Positions 18,568 through 27,430 of a stretch of 64,000 nucleotides of DNA are shown here, one piece after another; positions within the stretch are counted from its first letter, which is position 1; each line of letters starts with the position of its first letter. Both the position numbers and the translations under genes were made by a program. The notes beneath the pieces were generated by a model that ran no database searches, was not told the DNA's origin, and saw only the letters and a list, made by a program, of their open reading frames with translations. The stretch covers positions 1 through 64,000 of the forward strand of contig CAWUJS010000004.1 of assembly GCA_963922705.1 (NCBI GenBank), written 5' to 3'. The DNA comes from TMED27 sp963922705 (lineage in GTDB: Bacteria > Pseudomonadota > Alphaproteobacteria > Micavibrionales > Micavibrionaceae).

Positions 18568-18596
18568 TTGACTTTTTCGGTCTTTAGCGCAATGCT
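18568..18596 (+). promoter_or_regulatory. Weak putative promoter for the 18675 gene
   Basis: TTGACT (18568-18573), 17-base spacer, AATGCT (18591-18596). The -10 match is poor, and about 70 bases of leader would follow. It is the best candidate in the 273-bp stretch between tRNA-Arg and the gene, where I see no coding sequence. Confidence 0.3.
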
Positions 18597-18674
18597 CGAT
18601 TTATAAATTATGAATCATTCACTGTATCTACTAATACATCCAATTAAACAGGTATTTTAATAAACGGGAACATT

Positions 18675-19838
18675 ATGTTGCGCAAGACACACACAAAACT
18701 TCCATTAATTATAGCGGCAAGTCTTGCAGTTCTTGCTGCTATACCCTCAGACGTAAAAGCACAGGATGTACGGTCACCGTCGCTTATCATAACGAGTGGC
18801 CCAATACCGGAAAGCCTTCGACAAAGCATTTACTCAAAGCCGATTGAGATTCGCGAAATCACAGCAAAAGAGGTTTTAAGTGACAGTTACTATGACAGCA
18901 CCTCAACCGTCGTTAGCACTCAAATTCGTGACTTGGCATCATCTCTTGGTTTAATTCAGCGCCGTGTGACAAATATCACAGGTGAGCTTAATCAGTTACA
19001 GCGCAGCAATGAAAACCGTTCAGCAGAGTACTATGCGAATATAGCAACAATTAATACGCAGCTTCAGAGCGGCACGACACCGGGCAACCCACGCCTTGTC
19101 AATCGCCTGTCACAAGCAGAACAAAGCCTTGAGGCGCTCGGTAATAGCCTGTCGCAGCTTAACGAAATTTCAGTTGATACCTCCGCTGCAGCATCCGAGG
19201 CATCGTTCTTGCTTGAAAAAACACGCGCAGCTTATTCTGTATCCGGTGCTATTGAGGAAGATCACATAAAACTTTCCGAGCTTGAAGATACTATTAATAA
19301 TACCGTTATCATGATTGAGCGTGTTTTAAATACAGTGAATGATGACATTACACGTACAACAACTTATTTGACCTCAGAGCGCAATAACTTACGCGCTCTA
19401 TCGCTCGGTGTAACAAATGGGGATCTATATGGTAAGAGCCTTTCCAGCCGTCCATTCTCAAGCACTGCGATTGACTTTGATGATACCTTAACAGGCAATG
19501 CTTCTGTTTTAGAAACTGCGCCGGCAACTTTATCAGAGCGACGTGCGCTTGCAAAAATCAAGTTTGATCGTCCCGACATTGAATATGAGCAGCCACTTTA
19601 CATGGCTGTTACAGAAGCACTGAAACGCTATCCTGATGCGCGTTTTGATCTTGTGGCGGTTAACCCAGCTAGTGGCAATGCCGCAGAAGTTGCGATTGAA
19701 ACAACACGGGCGCGTAGAAATGCAGAGAAGGTGCTTCGTACACTTACGCAACTTGGCTTTGATACAAACCGGGTTGACCTCTCATATAACGAAAGCACTT
19801 CAGCCGCATCCAGCGAAGTTCACTTATTCGTCAAGTGA
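18675..19838 (+). CDS. Exported coiled-coil protein with OmpA-like C-terminal part
   Basis: 387 residues with a clear signal peptide (TKLPLIIAASLAVLAAIP, then VKAQD). Residues about 75-250 form long amphipathic helices, with heptad patterns around 75-110 and 130-165. The last 85 residues (from EQPLYMAVTEALKRYPDARF) have alternating strand and helix. The segment TTRARRNAEKVLRTLTQLGF followed by RVDLSYNES resembles the RRAxxV...G...I pattern of OmpA-like peptidoglycan-binding domains, but the typical Asp and second Arg positions are not obvious. It is likely a periplasmic or outer-membrane-associated structural protein. The family is not identified with certainty. Confidence 0.75.
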   Translation: MLRKTHTKLPLIIAASLAVLAAIPSDVKAQDVRSPSLIITSGPIPESLRQSIYSKPIEIREITAKEVLSDSYYDSTSTVVSTQIRDLASSLGLIQRRVTNITGELNQLQRSNENRSAEYYANIATINTQLQSGTTPGNPRLVNRLSQAEQSLEALGNSLSQLNEISVDTSAAASEASFLLEKTRAAYSVSGAIEEDHIKLSELEDTINNTVIMIERVLNTVNDDITRTTTYLTSERNNLRALSLGVTNGDLYGKSLSSRPFSSTAIDFDDTLTGNASVLETAPATLSERRALAKIKFDRPDIEYEQPLYMAVTEALKRYPDARFDLVAVNPASGNAAEVAIETTRARRNAEKVLRTLTQLGFDTNRVDLSYNESTSAASSEVHLFVK

Positions 19839-19913
19839 TTTTCCGTAGTGCTTGACAGGGTTGCTCTTTTTATGCTCTTTTATACACTATAAAAACGCAA
19901 AAGAAGTAAAACC

Positions 19914-21122
19914 ATGAATTCCATAGAGGCTGACACAGGCAGCGAAAATGCCGCTGGCGACACTACAGAAAAAAAACTTAATATTCTAAGCAATGTAAAG
20001 GTTCAAGGAATTCTAGAAGCTGCTGATGCGCGTATTAAAAATCTTGAAGTAAAAGAAGCTAAAGTTAATCAAAGTATAGCAACAGAAACTGCAACAAATG
20101 TCGTTTTCTTTAGTCTGGCTTTTATGTTGGGGTTTCAGGGTCTGTATCTCGCTGCAATCGGAACAACGGCAGTCTACGCACGACTTTTTCATATAAAACT
20201 AAAAACAAGATTTACAAAAAGCGCACTTCAACAGGCCAAGAAGGATTTCGAGATATCGCAAAACCCCAGAGAGTTCATTAATGATCGATTAACGCAGCGT
20301 GACGTTATCAGCAATGAAATCGAAACAGATTACAACCCGTTTTTTGCGCCTGCCCGAAAAGACACCAACATTGAACCTTCACCATATGGTAAATTTTGTG
20401 TTCGAGCTGGCATTAATACTGGTGCTTTTGTTCAAACTGTAACATCGCCAATTTTGCCTAAAAATAGCGCATGTCTTGCAAAGGTCATCGAGGAATCCGT
20501 AACCAGTATTTTAACAGATCCCCTTCCTTATTATGATAATTTTAGATCGTGGGATAAGTTCAAAAAGTCTATAAACCAATCTCATCGCTGGGGGCTTGTA
20601 GGGAGTATTGGCAGTTACAGCTACCGCACTTTTTACAGCCCATTCATACCAGTAGACAAGACTAAAACAAGAACGTTTCATGAAATGGATGACCCTTGTT
20701 CTCCAAAAGGGGATCGTGTTTTACGGAGTATTTTCCGAACAATGAACCAAGTTAGCCTCTCACAAACTCCAGCCGACAAACAAGATATACTGACATCCAC
20801 CCGCGCCTTTGAAAAAGCACGTCGAAGTGATTATCTCGAAATGCTAACAAACGCTATCGGCGCGGTCGGGGCTGCTGAGTTTACAATGGTTGTTGTTCAA
20901 AATGCTATTGCCAATGCCGGTAGCATAGAAAAAATGGGCTTGGCCCTTTTGTGGGCTGCCACAGCCTGGGTTTCGATTGATCCATTGAAACATCAGTTAG
21001 ATGATGCAAAACCTATTAGCCACCGTATAGAAAACGCCAATGAAGCCATTGCCACACATAGAGACGCTTTAAAACACCTTGAAGACCGAGATGAAACGAC
21101 TGAACACAATAGCTTGGGATAA
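19914..21122 (+). CDS. Orphan membrane protein
   Basis: 402 residues, family not recognised. A polar N-terminus (1-55) is followed by a hydrophobic segment at about 62-88 (VVFFSLAFMLGFQGLYLAAI). A long hydrophilic region follows, and a second hydrophobic area at about 315-355 includes GAVGAAEFTMVVVQNAIANAG and MGLALLWAATAWVS. The C-terminus is a charged helix. TTGACA occurs at 19852, 62 bp upstream, but no matching -10 element stands at the right distance. The layout (polar tail, paired membrane segments) loosely resembles the orphan at 13866, which may reflect shared function or simple bias. Confidence 0.75.
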   Translation: MNSIEADTGSENAAGDTTEKKLNILSNVKVQGILEAADARIKNLEVKEAKVNQSIATETATNVVFFSLAFMLGFQGLYLAAIGTTAVYARLFHIKLKTRFTKSALQQAKKDFEISQNPREFINDRLTQRDVISNEIETDYNPFFAPARKDTNIEPSPYGKFCVRAGINTGAFVQTVTSPILPKNSACLAKVIEESVTSILTDPLPYYDNFRSWDKFKKSINQSHRWGLVGSIGSYSYRTFYSPFIPVDKTKTRTFHEMDDPCSPKGDRVLRSIFRTMNQVSLSQTPADKQDILTSTRAFEKARRSDYLEMLTNAIGAVGAAEFTMVVVQNAIANAGSIEKMGLALLWAATAWVSIDPLKHQLDDAKPISHRIENANEAIATHRDALKHLEDRDETTEHNSLG

Positions 21123-21183
21123 ATCCTCTCTTGACCCGCGCCTTTAAAAGCCTAGGATAGAAAGAAAAAGGCCTGTCTTATCT

Positions 21184-22008
21184 GTGATTTCCGATACTAA
21201 AAGTACCCAGCCCCCTATCATCAACACTGATGGCATTTCTGTTAATGTAACACGCGACCCCAAGAAAATTGAAGCGGCGCAACGCCTGCGTTATCAGGTT
21301 TTTTATGAAGAATTTGCTGCCAAGCCCAATAGTCAGATGGCTTTGGCACGGCTGGATTTCGATGATTTTGATGAATATGCGGATCATTTGATTGTCACGG
21401 ACCACACACGCGGCGATAAAATTGTTGGTACTTACAGGCTTTTACAGGAAGATGCAGCCAAACGTATCGGGCAATTTTATTCCAGCGATGAATATGATCT
21501 CACCCCCCTGCTCTCCTCCGGCAAAAATTTACTGGAGCTTGGGCGATCTTGCGTGATGCCTGAATATCGTACAAAGCAAGTTATGAATTTCCTGTGGGAA
21601 GGGATTGCGGACTATATAAGCGCACATGACATCGGAATTATGTTCGGATGTGCCAGCTTACAAAGCACTGATATCAAAAGTATTTCACGCCCCCTTTCCT
21701 ACTTGCATCATTACCATTTGGCACGGGAGGATATTCGCCCACGCGCTTTAAAGGGTAGCTACATTAACATGGATATAATCCCCAAAGATGAATTTGAGGC
21801 CAAGCACGGCTTTAATGATTTGCCGCCTTTGATTAAGGGCTATATCCGTGTAGGTGCGGTGATTGGTGACGGAGCGTTTATCGATCATCAATTTAATACG
21901 ACAGATGTCTGCATTATTGTTGATACAGAAAGCCTTTCGGATCGTTACCGCAAACATTATGAGCGCAAGATACAAAAAGATATTCCTGGTAAAGGTACGC
22001 TCGAGTAA
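21184..22008 (+). CDS. olsB: L-ornithine N(alpha)-acyltransferase
   Basis: 274 residues starting at GTG 21184. It transfers a 3-hydroxyacyl group from ACP to ornithine, the first step of ornithine-lipid synthesis. GNAT-like motifs of the hemolysin/OlsB family are visible: AAQRLRYQVFYEEF (about 30-43), the acidic LDFDDFDEYADHLIV (about 57-71), IVGTYRLL, and LLELGRSCVMPEYR. The stop overlaps the olsA start (TAATG at 22008), so the two are translated together. Membrane remodelling under phosphate limitation is the known use. No Pho box was recognised here. Confidence 0.92.
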   Translation: MISDTKSTQPPIINTDGISVNVTRDPKKIEAAQRLRYQVFYEEFAAKPNSQMALARLDFDDFDEYADHLIVTDHTRGDKIVGTYRLLQEDAAKRIGQFYSSDEYDLTPLLSSGKNLLELGRSCVMPEYRTKQVMNFLWEGIADYISAHDIGIMFGCASLQSTDIKSISRPLSYLHHYHLAREDIRPRALKGSYINMDIIPKDEFEAKHGFNDLPPLIKGYIRVGAVIGDGAFIDHQFNTTDVCIIVDTESLSDRYRKHYERKIQKDIPGKGTLE

Positions 22009-22811
22009 TGCCTATAATCAAAGCCTGTTTTAAATTTTTTGCTTTTACGCTGCTGATTTTGATTGCCGTGCCGCCGCAGATCATCGTTATGCTCTTCACA
22101 AAAGGGCCTGCTTCACGGATTATACCGATGCTCTGGATGCGCGCCGTGTGTTTTGTATTTCAAATAAGGGTTGAGGCGGAAGGCGAGCCGCTTAAAAACG
22201 AACAATATATTGTGATGTGCAATCACCTCTCCTATCTTGATATTCCTGCAATTGGGAGTGTTATTCCCGATTCATTTGTCTCGAAATCAGATGTCGCTAA
22301 CTGGAAATTATTTGGCTTTTTAGCTGGTTTGCGTCAAACCGCCTATGTTGTGCGTGGTTCTGCTGATCCTGTGTTGGCTAGTCAGGGTGTTGAAAATCGC
22401 CTTAAACAGGGAGATAACCTTATTATTTTCCCGGAAGGTACATCGACAGACGGGCAAACTGTTCTGGATTTTAAAAGCGGTGTTTTTGCGCGCGCTTTAG
22501 ATTCTGGCGTTAACGGATTAAAAATACTGCCTGCGACTTTGCATGTGATTGCCGTGAATGGCCATGCGGTGAGAACACAGGAAGACAGAGATGTTTATAG
22601 CTGGCATAACGGCATGGATGATGATTTTGAATTGCATCACCATTTATGGCAATTTGCGCAATCTGGTGGTGTGAGAATTCGGCTTATGTTTCATGACCCT
22701 ATTGCCGTTAAAGATTATAATGATCGAAAAACACTTGCCAAAGACACCCATAAAGCCGTATCCAATGGTTTAGAGAATTCATATAAACGTTTAGAAGCAC
22801 AGGAGTTTTAA
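22008..22811 (+). CDS. olsA: Lyso-ornithine lipid O-acyltransferase (PlsC family)
   Basis: 267 residues. It acylates lyso-ornithine lipid and may also act as 1-acylglycerol-3-phosphate acyltransferase. Family motifs are the catalytic HX4D in NHLSYLDIP (about 71-79) and the substrate-binding FPEGTSTDG (about 141-149). An N-terminal hydrophobic helix (about 5-28) anchors it to the inner membrane. Direct overlap with olsB supports the OlsA assignment over general PlsC. Confidence 0.9.
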   Translation: MPIIKACFKFFAFTLLILIAVPPQIIVMLFTKGPASRIIPMLWMRAVCFVFQIRVEAEGEPLKNEQYIVMCNHLSYLDIPAIGSVIPDSFVSKSDVANWKLFGFLAGLRQTAYVVRGSADPVLASQGVENRLKQGDNLIIFPEGTSTDGQTVLDFKSGVFARALDSGVNGLKILPATLHVIAVNGHAVRTQEDRDVYSWHNGMDDDFELHHHLWQFAQSGGVRIRLMFHDPIAVKDYNDRKTLAKDTHKAVSNGLENSYKRLEAQEF

Positions 22812-22814
22812 ATT

Positions 22815-23048
22815 ATGTCTAAAATTGAACCGGAAGAAATCTCAAAAATTCAGACTTATCTCAGCGGATTGTTCAAGAATAACGGCTTTGCCCTTAAGAT
22901 GCGCGAGAAAGCAACGGATTCTGTTGAGGTTATTTTGAACGGTGAATTTATCGGCATTTTATACAAAACCATCGACGAAGGTGAAACATCCTATGACTTC
23001 AATATGAGCATTCTTGATATCGATCTTGATAGTACAGCGCATCAATAA
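22815..23048 (+). CDS. DUF3126 family small protein
   Basis: 77 residues. Key features are the N-terminal EEISKIQTYLSGLF, the central VEVILNGEFIGILY and the acidic end SYDFNMSILDIDLD. This matches the alphaproteobacterial DUF3126 family, whose function is unknown. AGGAG precedes the ATG by 9 bases. It starts 3 bp after olsA, so it is probably co-transcribed. Confidence 0.85.
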   Translation: MSKIEPEEISKIQTYLSGLFKNNGFALKMREKATDSVEVILNGEFIGILYKTIDEGETSYDFNMSILDIDLDSTAHQ

Positions 23049-23125
23049 GCCACCAATAAGAACGTTGTTTTAACGCTTTTACTTTGCCCAACAGTGCAGT
23101 TTTTTGCTACAATATAAAGGTTGTT

Positions 23126-23596
23126 TTGAGCTTTTTTGATATTGGGCTGGTTTTGTTTTACTTCAAATTTCTATTGACGATTTTTTTTCTGGCTTTTGCT
23201 TTTCAGCCTGAGATGTCGCATGCTACTGAAGCTTTAACATTTACACACAAAGATTCTCTTCAAAAGGGACGTGCTGCTAAATTGTTATCCCATTATGACT
23301 TTGAACAATTTGCGGCTGTTGATTTAAACAATGACAGCATTGACGAATATATATTAAAAACCACTAAAGATGAGGCATTTGAAGTTTTAGCTTTGGGGGA
23401 TGACAAGCTTATTTCATTGGGTGTGATCAATGCAAGAAAGCTTATGGTTTCCGATAGCCGGACAAATGGTGTTCGTAGTTTATTTGGTTTTTCTGATCCA
23501 AATAATGATTTTGAATATGATATCTACACTTGGGATGCGATGAATTCGTCATTTGTGCTTGCGACAAAACTTGATCAGAAAGGCGGTTTAAAATGA
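23126..23596 (+). CDS. Small exported protein, function unknown
   Basis: 156 residues from TTG 23126, which has AAAGG five bases before it. The frame is open from TTG 23084, but that start lacks a ribosome site. The N-terminus is strongly hydrophobic (GLVLFYFKFLLTIFFLAFAF), with a likely cleavage after SHA. The mature part includes FAAVDLNNDSIDEYILKT, which resembles the D-x-N-x-D loops of FG-GAP/VCBS-like or EF-hand calcium sites. The stop overlaps the start of the next gene (ATGA), so it is coupled to the exported orphan at 23593. Confidence 0.65.
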   Translation: MSFFDIGLVLFYFKFLLTIFFLAFAFQPEMSHATEALTFTHKDSLQKGRAAKLLSHYDFEQFAAVDLNNDSIDEYILKTTKDEAFEVLALGDDKLISLGVINARKLMVSDSRTNGVRSLFGFSDPNNDFEYDIYTWDAMNSSFVLATKLDQKGGLK

Positions 23597-24738
23597 TAAA
23601 ACGCCTTGTGTTAAGCCTTATACTGGCTATAAGCCTCTGTAATATTTCCTTTGCCCAAACGCCATGTACGCCTGCAATCCCCGGACTTCCTCCCGGCCCG
23701 GGCATACCCTGTTCTAACGATTATACGCCAAATCCAACACCGCTTGATCCAACAGATGGTCCCAACGAAATCGGCGTAGCGCCAAATGCAGAAAAACATG
23801 ACCGTGCAGCCTGTGATGCTGATTTTATGAACCAAATCTATGCGCGCTCTTACCTTGAAGCTAACCGTGAAATTATGATTACAGGGCGCCTGATTTCAAA
23901 GCCGGATAGCGTTTTAGAATATTCATGCTTCGATCAGGCCGTCAGAGATACAGCGCAAATTGCTGCACCTATCTTTAGCAACTCGCAAGCCTGGAATGGT
24001 GGAGCTTACAGCAATGTGCCAAACCCAGGTTTTAACCCCCAGATGATTGCGTTTCCTCCCAATGTTAGGGTTGATATGGGCGCGCAGGGTCTCACAAACG
24101 CCCTGAATGCTGTTGTCATGAACAGCCTTAATAATTTTGTTAACACCAATAACTTTACGCATAGTTTTTTGGGCGGCAAGGCGACATTAGACGATACTGT
24201 TGGCGCGAATGTGGGGGCTGCGGGTGCTGCTTGTACGCATATGCGTGATGTCTGGCAATTGGCCAAATGTGAAAATATTAATGTTACAGATATGTTCAGA
24301 ACGTTTGAACAACTTGCTGCTAATGATCCGAGAGATATCCCTTTAACAGGTTTACCCGCCTGCGGTAGCAATCATATTAATACCGATTTGATTCGTGTCG
24401 CCAATAATGATCCGCCGCCAGGTGCAGGACCCTTTGATGAGAATAGAGCAGGACAATATGCCTTTAAAGATCCTATATATCATTATCTGGAATTTATCAC
24501 ATGGCAAGATTGTGTTGCATCTCCCAATCCAGCCATTGGAAACAGAGTACCGATTCCAACCGGCGTGATTGTCAGTCAGCAAAGCTTTAATATTGGCGCC
24601 ACAGGTCAGATAACCGTAAACGCAGCACAAACAAGAACATTTCCTGAACATGTTTGCCCGAATCCTAGCTGTCATTATCGCCTGGCTACCCAAAGTGGGG
24701 ATATAGGCTTTGGCGCTGCTGGTGAATGTGTGCCGTAA
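23593..24738 (+). CDS. Exported Cys-containing protein, paralogue 1
   Basis: 381 residues with a signal peptide (KRLVLSLILAISLCNISFAQ). The mature protein begins with a Pro/Gly-rich stretch (25-60). A conserved core contains ARSYLEANREI and KPDSVLEYSCFD (about 104-115). Eight or so cysteines are spread through the mature part, so disulfides are likely. The C-terminus has EHVCPNPSCH followed by GECVP. The core and C-terminal motifs recur in the next gene at 24814. Family and function are not recognised. The start codon overlaps the upstream stop by ATGA. Confidence 0.8.
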   Translation: MIKRLVLSLILAISLCNISFAQTPCTPAIPGLPPGPGIPCSNDYTPNPTPLDPTDGPNEIGVAPNAEKHDRAACDADFMNQIYARSYLEANREIMITGRLISKPDSVLEYSCFDQAVRDTAQIAAPIFSNSQAWNGGAYSNVPNPGFNPQMIAFPPNVRVDMGAQGLTNALNAVVMNSLNNFVNTNNFTHSFLGGKATLDDTVGANVGAAGAACTHMRDVWQLAKCENINVTDMFRTFEQLAANDPRDIPLTGLPACGSNHINTDLIRVANNDPPPGAGPFDENRAGQYAFKDPIYHYLEFITWQDCVASPNPAIGNRVPIPTGVIVSQQSFNIGATGQITVNAAQTRTFPEHVCPNPSCHYRLATQSGDIGFGAAGECVP

Positions 24739-24813
24739 ATAATAAAGAGATAAATTGGTATTTGCGCAAAGCCTATAAAATCGAATACACTAGAAAGAAG
24801 AGCAAAGAATAAT

Positions 24814-25788
24814 ATGTTTCAAAAACTTAAGACATTTTACACACGTTTCTCCTTAAAAACTGGGGTCGCTTTTGCTGCTGCGCTGTTGTTTTCGCAAGCT
24901 GCGATTGCGCAATTTGCAGCCACGCCATGTGATCCAAATTATTATCAATCGCTAGAAGCGCGTGCATGGTTAGAAGCGCAGCGTGAGATTACACAGAATC
25001 AAAACCTTATTTTCAAGCCCGATAGCGTGCTGGAATATACATGCTTTGATCGACACCTTCAGGAACTTGCAGATCATGCTGATGAGATGTTTAGTGAAAC
25101 AAATCGCTGGGGACCGACTATATTGCTTACGCCTGTTCCACAACCAATCCACATGGATAATGCCTTGACCTTATTGGTTGGCAATGCCGTTAGCACGTAT
25201 GATGCATCAAATTACGGTGCTTCTCTTTTAGGAGGGCGTCTGGATGGAACAGGAGGCTGGGCACCGGCAACAGCACCTGCTGCTGCTTCTGGAACGTCTT
25301 ATACGCCCGCCGCAACCATAACAGGTGGGAGCTACACATGTGACCTTATGCAAGCGGTTTGGCAAAAAGCAAAATGTATGAATTTCATTCCCAATGGCCC
25401 CGCTGCTGATGAGGATGGGTTTTTTACATTTGATCATTATGCAAACAATCCTGATAAAAGATTCCTGCCAACACGCTGTACAGGGCCAGGGGCTGCACTC
25501 TGGCAAACTAACATTGACACCGCTCTCCCCCCTCCCGGTGCGACAGTGCCATGGGAGTTTGATGATGTAGACACATATATGGATCACTTTTTCCCCACCG
25601 TTGGCGGCTGTGGTCCACCTGGAAGTTTAAACCGGGTAATGACAGGGCTGGTTGTGCAAAACACAGTTGGTATGACACCTCCTTTCTACTTTGAACATGC
25701 CTGTCTTGTTCCTGGCTGTCACTGGAATCCCACAGGGGCGGGAACAGCAGCGGCTCCTGCGACAAACGGGCAGTGCGTATTCCCATAG
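24814..25788 (+). CDS. Exported Cys-containing protein, paralogue 2
   Basis: 324 residues with a signal peptide (GVAFAAALLFSQAAIAQ). It shares with the gene at 23593 the order Cys-x-Pro...Y, A-W/Y-LEA-REI, KPDSVLEYTCFD (about 68-79), a central segment CDLMQAVWQKAKC (compare CTHMRDVWQLAKC), and the C-terminus EHACLVPGCH plus GQCVFP. The N-terminal Pro-rich stretch of paralogue 1 is missing. The CX4CH motif could be a disulfide/metal site or, less likely, a variant haem-binding motif. It is separated from paralogue 1 by 75 bp. Confidence 0.8.
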   Translation: MFQKLKTFYTRFSLKTGVAFAAALLFSQAAIAQFAATPCDPNYYQSLEARAWLEAQREITQNQNLIFKPDSVLEYTCFDRHLQELADHADEMFSETNRWGPTILLTPVPQPIHMDNALTLLVGNAVSTYDASNYGASLLGGRLDGTGGWAPATAPAAASGTSYTPAATITGGSYTCDLMQAVWQKAKCMNFIPNGPAADEDGFFTFDHYANNPDKRFLPTRCTGPGAALWQTNIDTALPPPGATVPWEFDDVDTYMDHFFPTVGGCGPPGSLNRVMTGLVVQNTVGMTPPFYFEHACLVPGCHWNPTGAGTAAAPATNGQCVFP

Positions 25789-25811
25789 AGATGCCCCCTC
25801 AAATAAGACTG

Positions 25812-26102
25812 TTAGTCTTTCTTACTTGATAGCATTGCCAGAACCGCTTTTTCAAAAACAGGATTACTCTCTTTTAAGTTGAGCATTTTTTCGACTGACT
25901 CAATGTTTTTATGACGATCAATGAACAAATCTTCTGATCCTTGCGATGCTTTTGCACTGCCTTTCTGCTGTTCCATTTTGTTTTGTAATTGTGTGAGCAA
26001 GCCTGGGTGCTCTTTTTGAATTTTTTGCCGCGTCTTTGAAAGCTGCATTAAAATAAGCTTACGCAGCTCTGGTTTCTTTTCATTGCTATAAATACGTTTC
26101 AT
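25812..26102 (-). CDS. Small helical protein, function unknown
   Basis: 96 residues, Lys- and Gln-rich, predicted almost all helical, with no signal peptide or membrane segment. ATG at 26102. It stands alone on the minus strand between the secreted pair and waaA. A small inverted repeat AAGACT-GTT-AGTCTT (25805-25819) overlaps its stop and may act as a weak terminator for both converging genes. Confidence 0.55.
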   Translation of the reverse strand: MKRIYSNEKKPELRKLILMQLSKTRQKIQKEHPGLLTQLQNKMEQQKGSAKASQGSEDLFIDRHKNIESVEKMLNLKESNPVFEKAVLAMLSSKKD

Positions 26103-26143
26103 GGCTTTATTTTATAAGCATTTTTCTTTACACCCTATTAATA

Positions 26144-27430
26144 ATGTTAAAAATTTACACACTCATAACGTCATGCTCCAAGCTACCTTTAGAGATATTG
26201 CTACGATATCGTCTCTTAATGGGTAAAGAAGACCCGATAAGAGTCAATGAAAGGCGTGGCAATTATACTCTAAAAAGGCCTTCAGGCAGGCTTGTATGGC
26301 TGCATGCTGCGAGCGTTGGCGAAGCACAGTCTGCTATGGTTTTGATTCACGCGCTGTTAGAAAAGTTTTCTGATATAAAAATCCTGGTGACAACAGGTAC
26401 TAAAACCTCAGCGCAGTATATGGAAAAAAATCTTCCTGAACGCGCTTTTCATCAATTCATGCCGCTTGATCACCCAAAATGGGGACAGCGTTTTTTGGAT
26501 CATTGGAAGCCTGATTGTGTTTTCTGGATGGAATCCGAACTTTGGCCAAATATGTTGATGCATATAAAAAAGCGCAATATTCCAGCTCTTCTGATCAATG
26601 CACGCCTGTCACATGCATCTTTTCAGCGCTGGTCATTATTGAGAAACAGTATTTCTGAAATCTTATCGGCATTTACAAATATCCTGACGCAAACTGAAAA
26701 TGATGCTGTGAACTTTAAAAAACTAGGGGCAAAAAATGTTATCCACAGCGGAAATTTAAAATATAGTGCGGCGCCCCTTTCTTGTGATGAAGAGTCTCTA
26801 AAAATGCTTCAACAGAGCACTGAAAATCGCCAGCTAGTTGTGTACGCAAGCACGCATGATAATGAAGAAGAGATGGCCGCTAATATCCATCTGCTTTTAG
26901 AAAAAAAGTTTCCAAAACTGTTATCAATTATCATTCCGCGTCACCCTGAGCGCGGTACTGATATCTATGAAACTCTTCAAAAAAAGCATCAAGGGGTTAT
27001 TATACGAGGGCATGAAAAAAGATTGCCCGACCATAAAACCCGTATTTATATTGCCAATACATTAGGGGAGATGGGATTATTTTATCGCCTCTCCAACATT
27101 GTCTATGTCGGGCGTTCTTTGAGCAAAGATGGTGGAGGCGGGCATAATCCTCTGGAACCAGCATTGTTAAATTGCGCTGTTCTGCACGGGAGCAATATTC
27201 AAAATCTGCAGGATATTTATGATGATATGCTTTCTCACAAAAGTTGTATTGCTGTTCAGGGGCAAGAAGAGCTTGTCGATCGCCTGGATCTGCTGCTTTC
27301 TGATAAAAAATCATGTGATGATTTTATGAATCGTGCACTGACCTTTGCGAATACCAAAACACACATTATTGACATTGTACTGCAATATGCGTTTCCTATG
27401 GTTGAAAAAGGAGATCGTCATGGCGCGTAA
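26144..27430 (+). CDS. waaA: 3-deoxy-D-manno-octulosonic acid (Kdo) transferase
   Basis: A 428-residue, membrane-associated GT-B glycosyltransferase that adds Kdo to lipid IVA. Features are a hydrophobic N-terminus, WLHAASVGEAQSA with the catalytic Glu of the family (about residue 60), WMESELWPNML, LINARLS, and the C-terminal GGGGHNPLEPA (about 329-339), which binds the CMP-Kdo phosphate. The length is normal. It is the first gene of a tight four-gene block, overlapping lpxK by 11 bp. Confidence 0.95.
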   Translation: MLKIYTLITSCSKLPLEILLRYRLLMGKEDPIRVNERRGNYTLKRPSGRLVWLHAASVGEAQSAMVLIHALLEKFSDIKILVTTGTKTSAQYMEKNLPERAFHQFMPLDHPKWGQRFLDHWKPDCVFWMESELWPNMLMHIKKRNIPALLINARLSHASFQRWSLLRNSISEILSAFTNILTQTENDAVNFKKLGAKNVIHSGNLKYSAAPLSCDEESLKMLQQSTENRQLVVYASTHDNEEEMAANIHLLLEKKFPKLLSIIIPRHPERGTDIYETLQKKHQGVIIRGHEKRLPDHKTRIYIANTLGEMGLFYRLSNIVYVGRSLSKDGGGGHNPLEPALLNCAVLHGSNIQNLQDIYDDMLSHKSCIAVQGQEELVDRLDLLLSDKKSCDDFMNRALTFANTKTHIIDIVLQYAFPMVEKGDRHGA

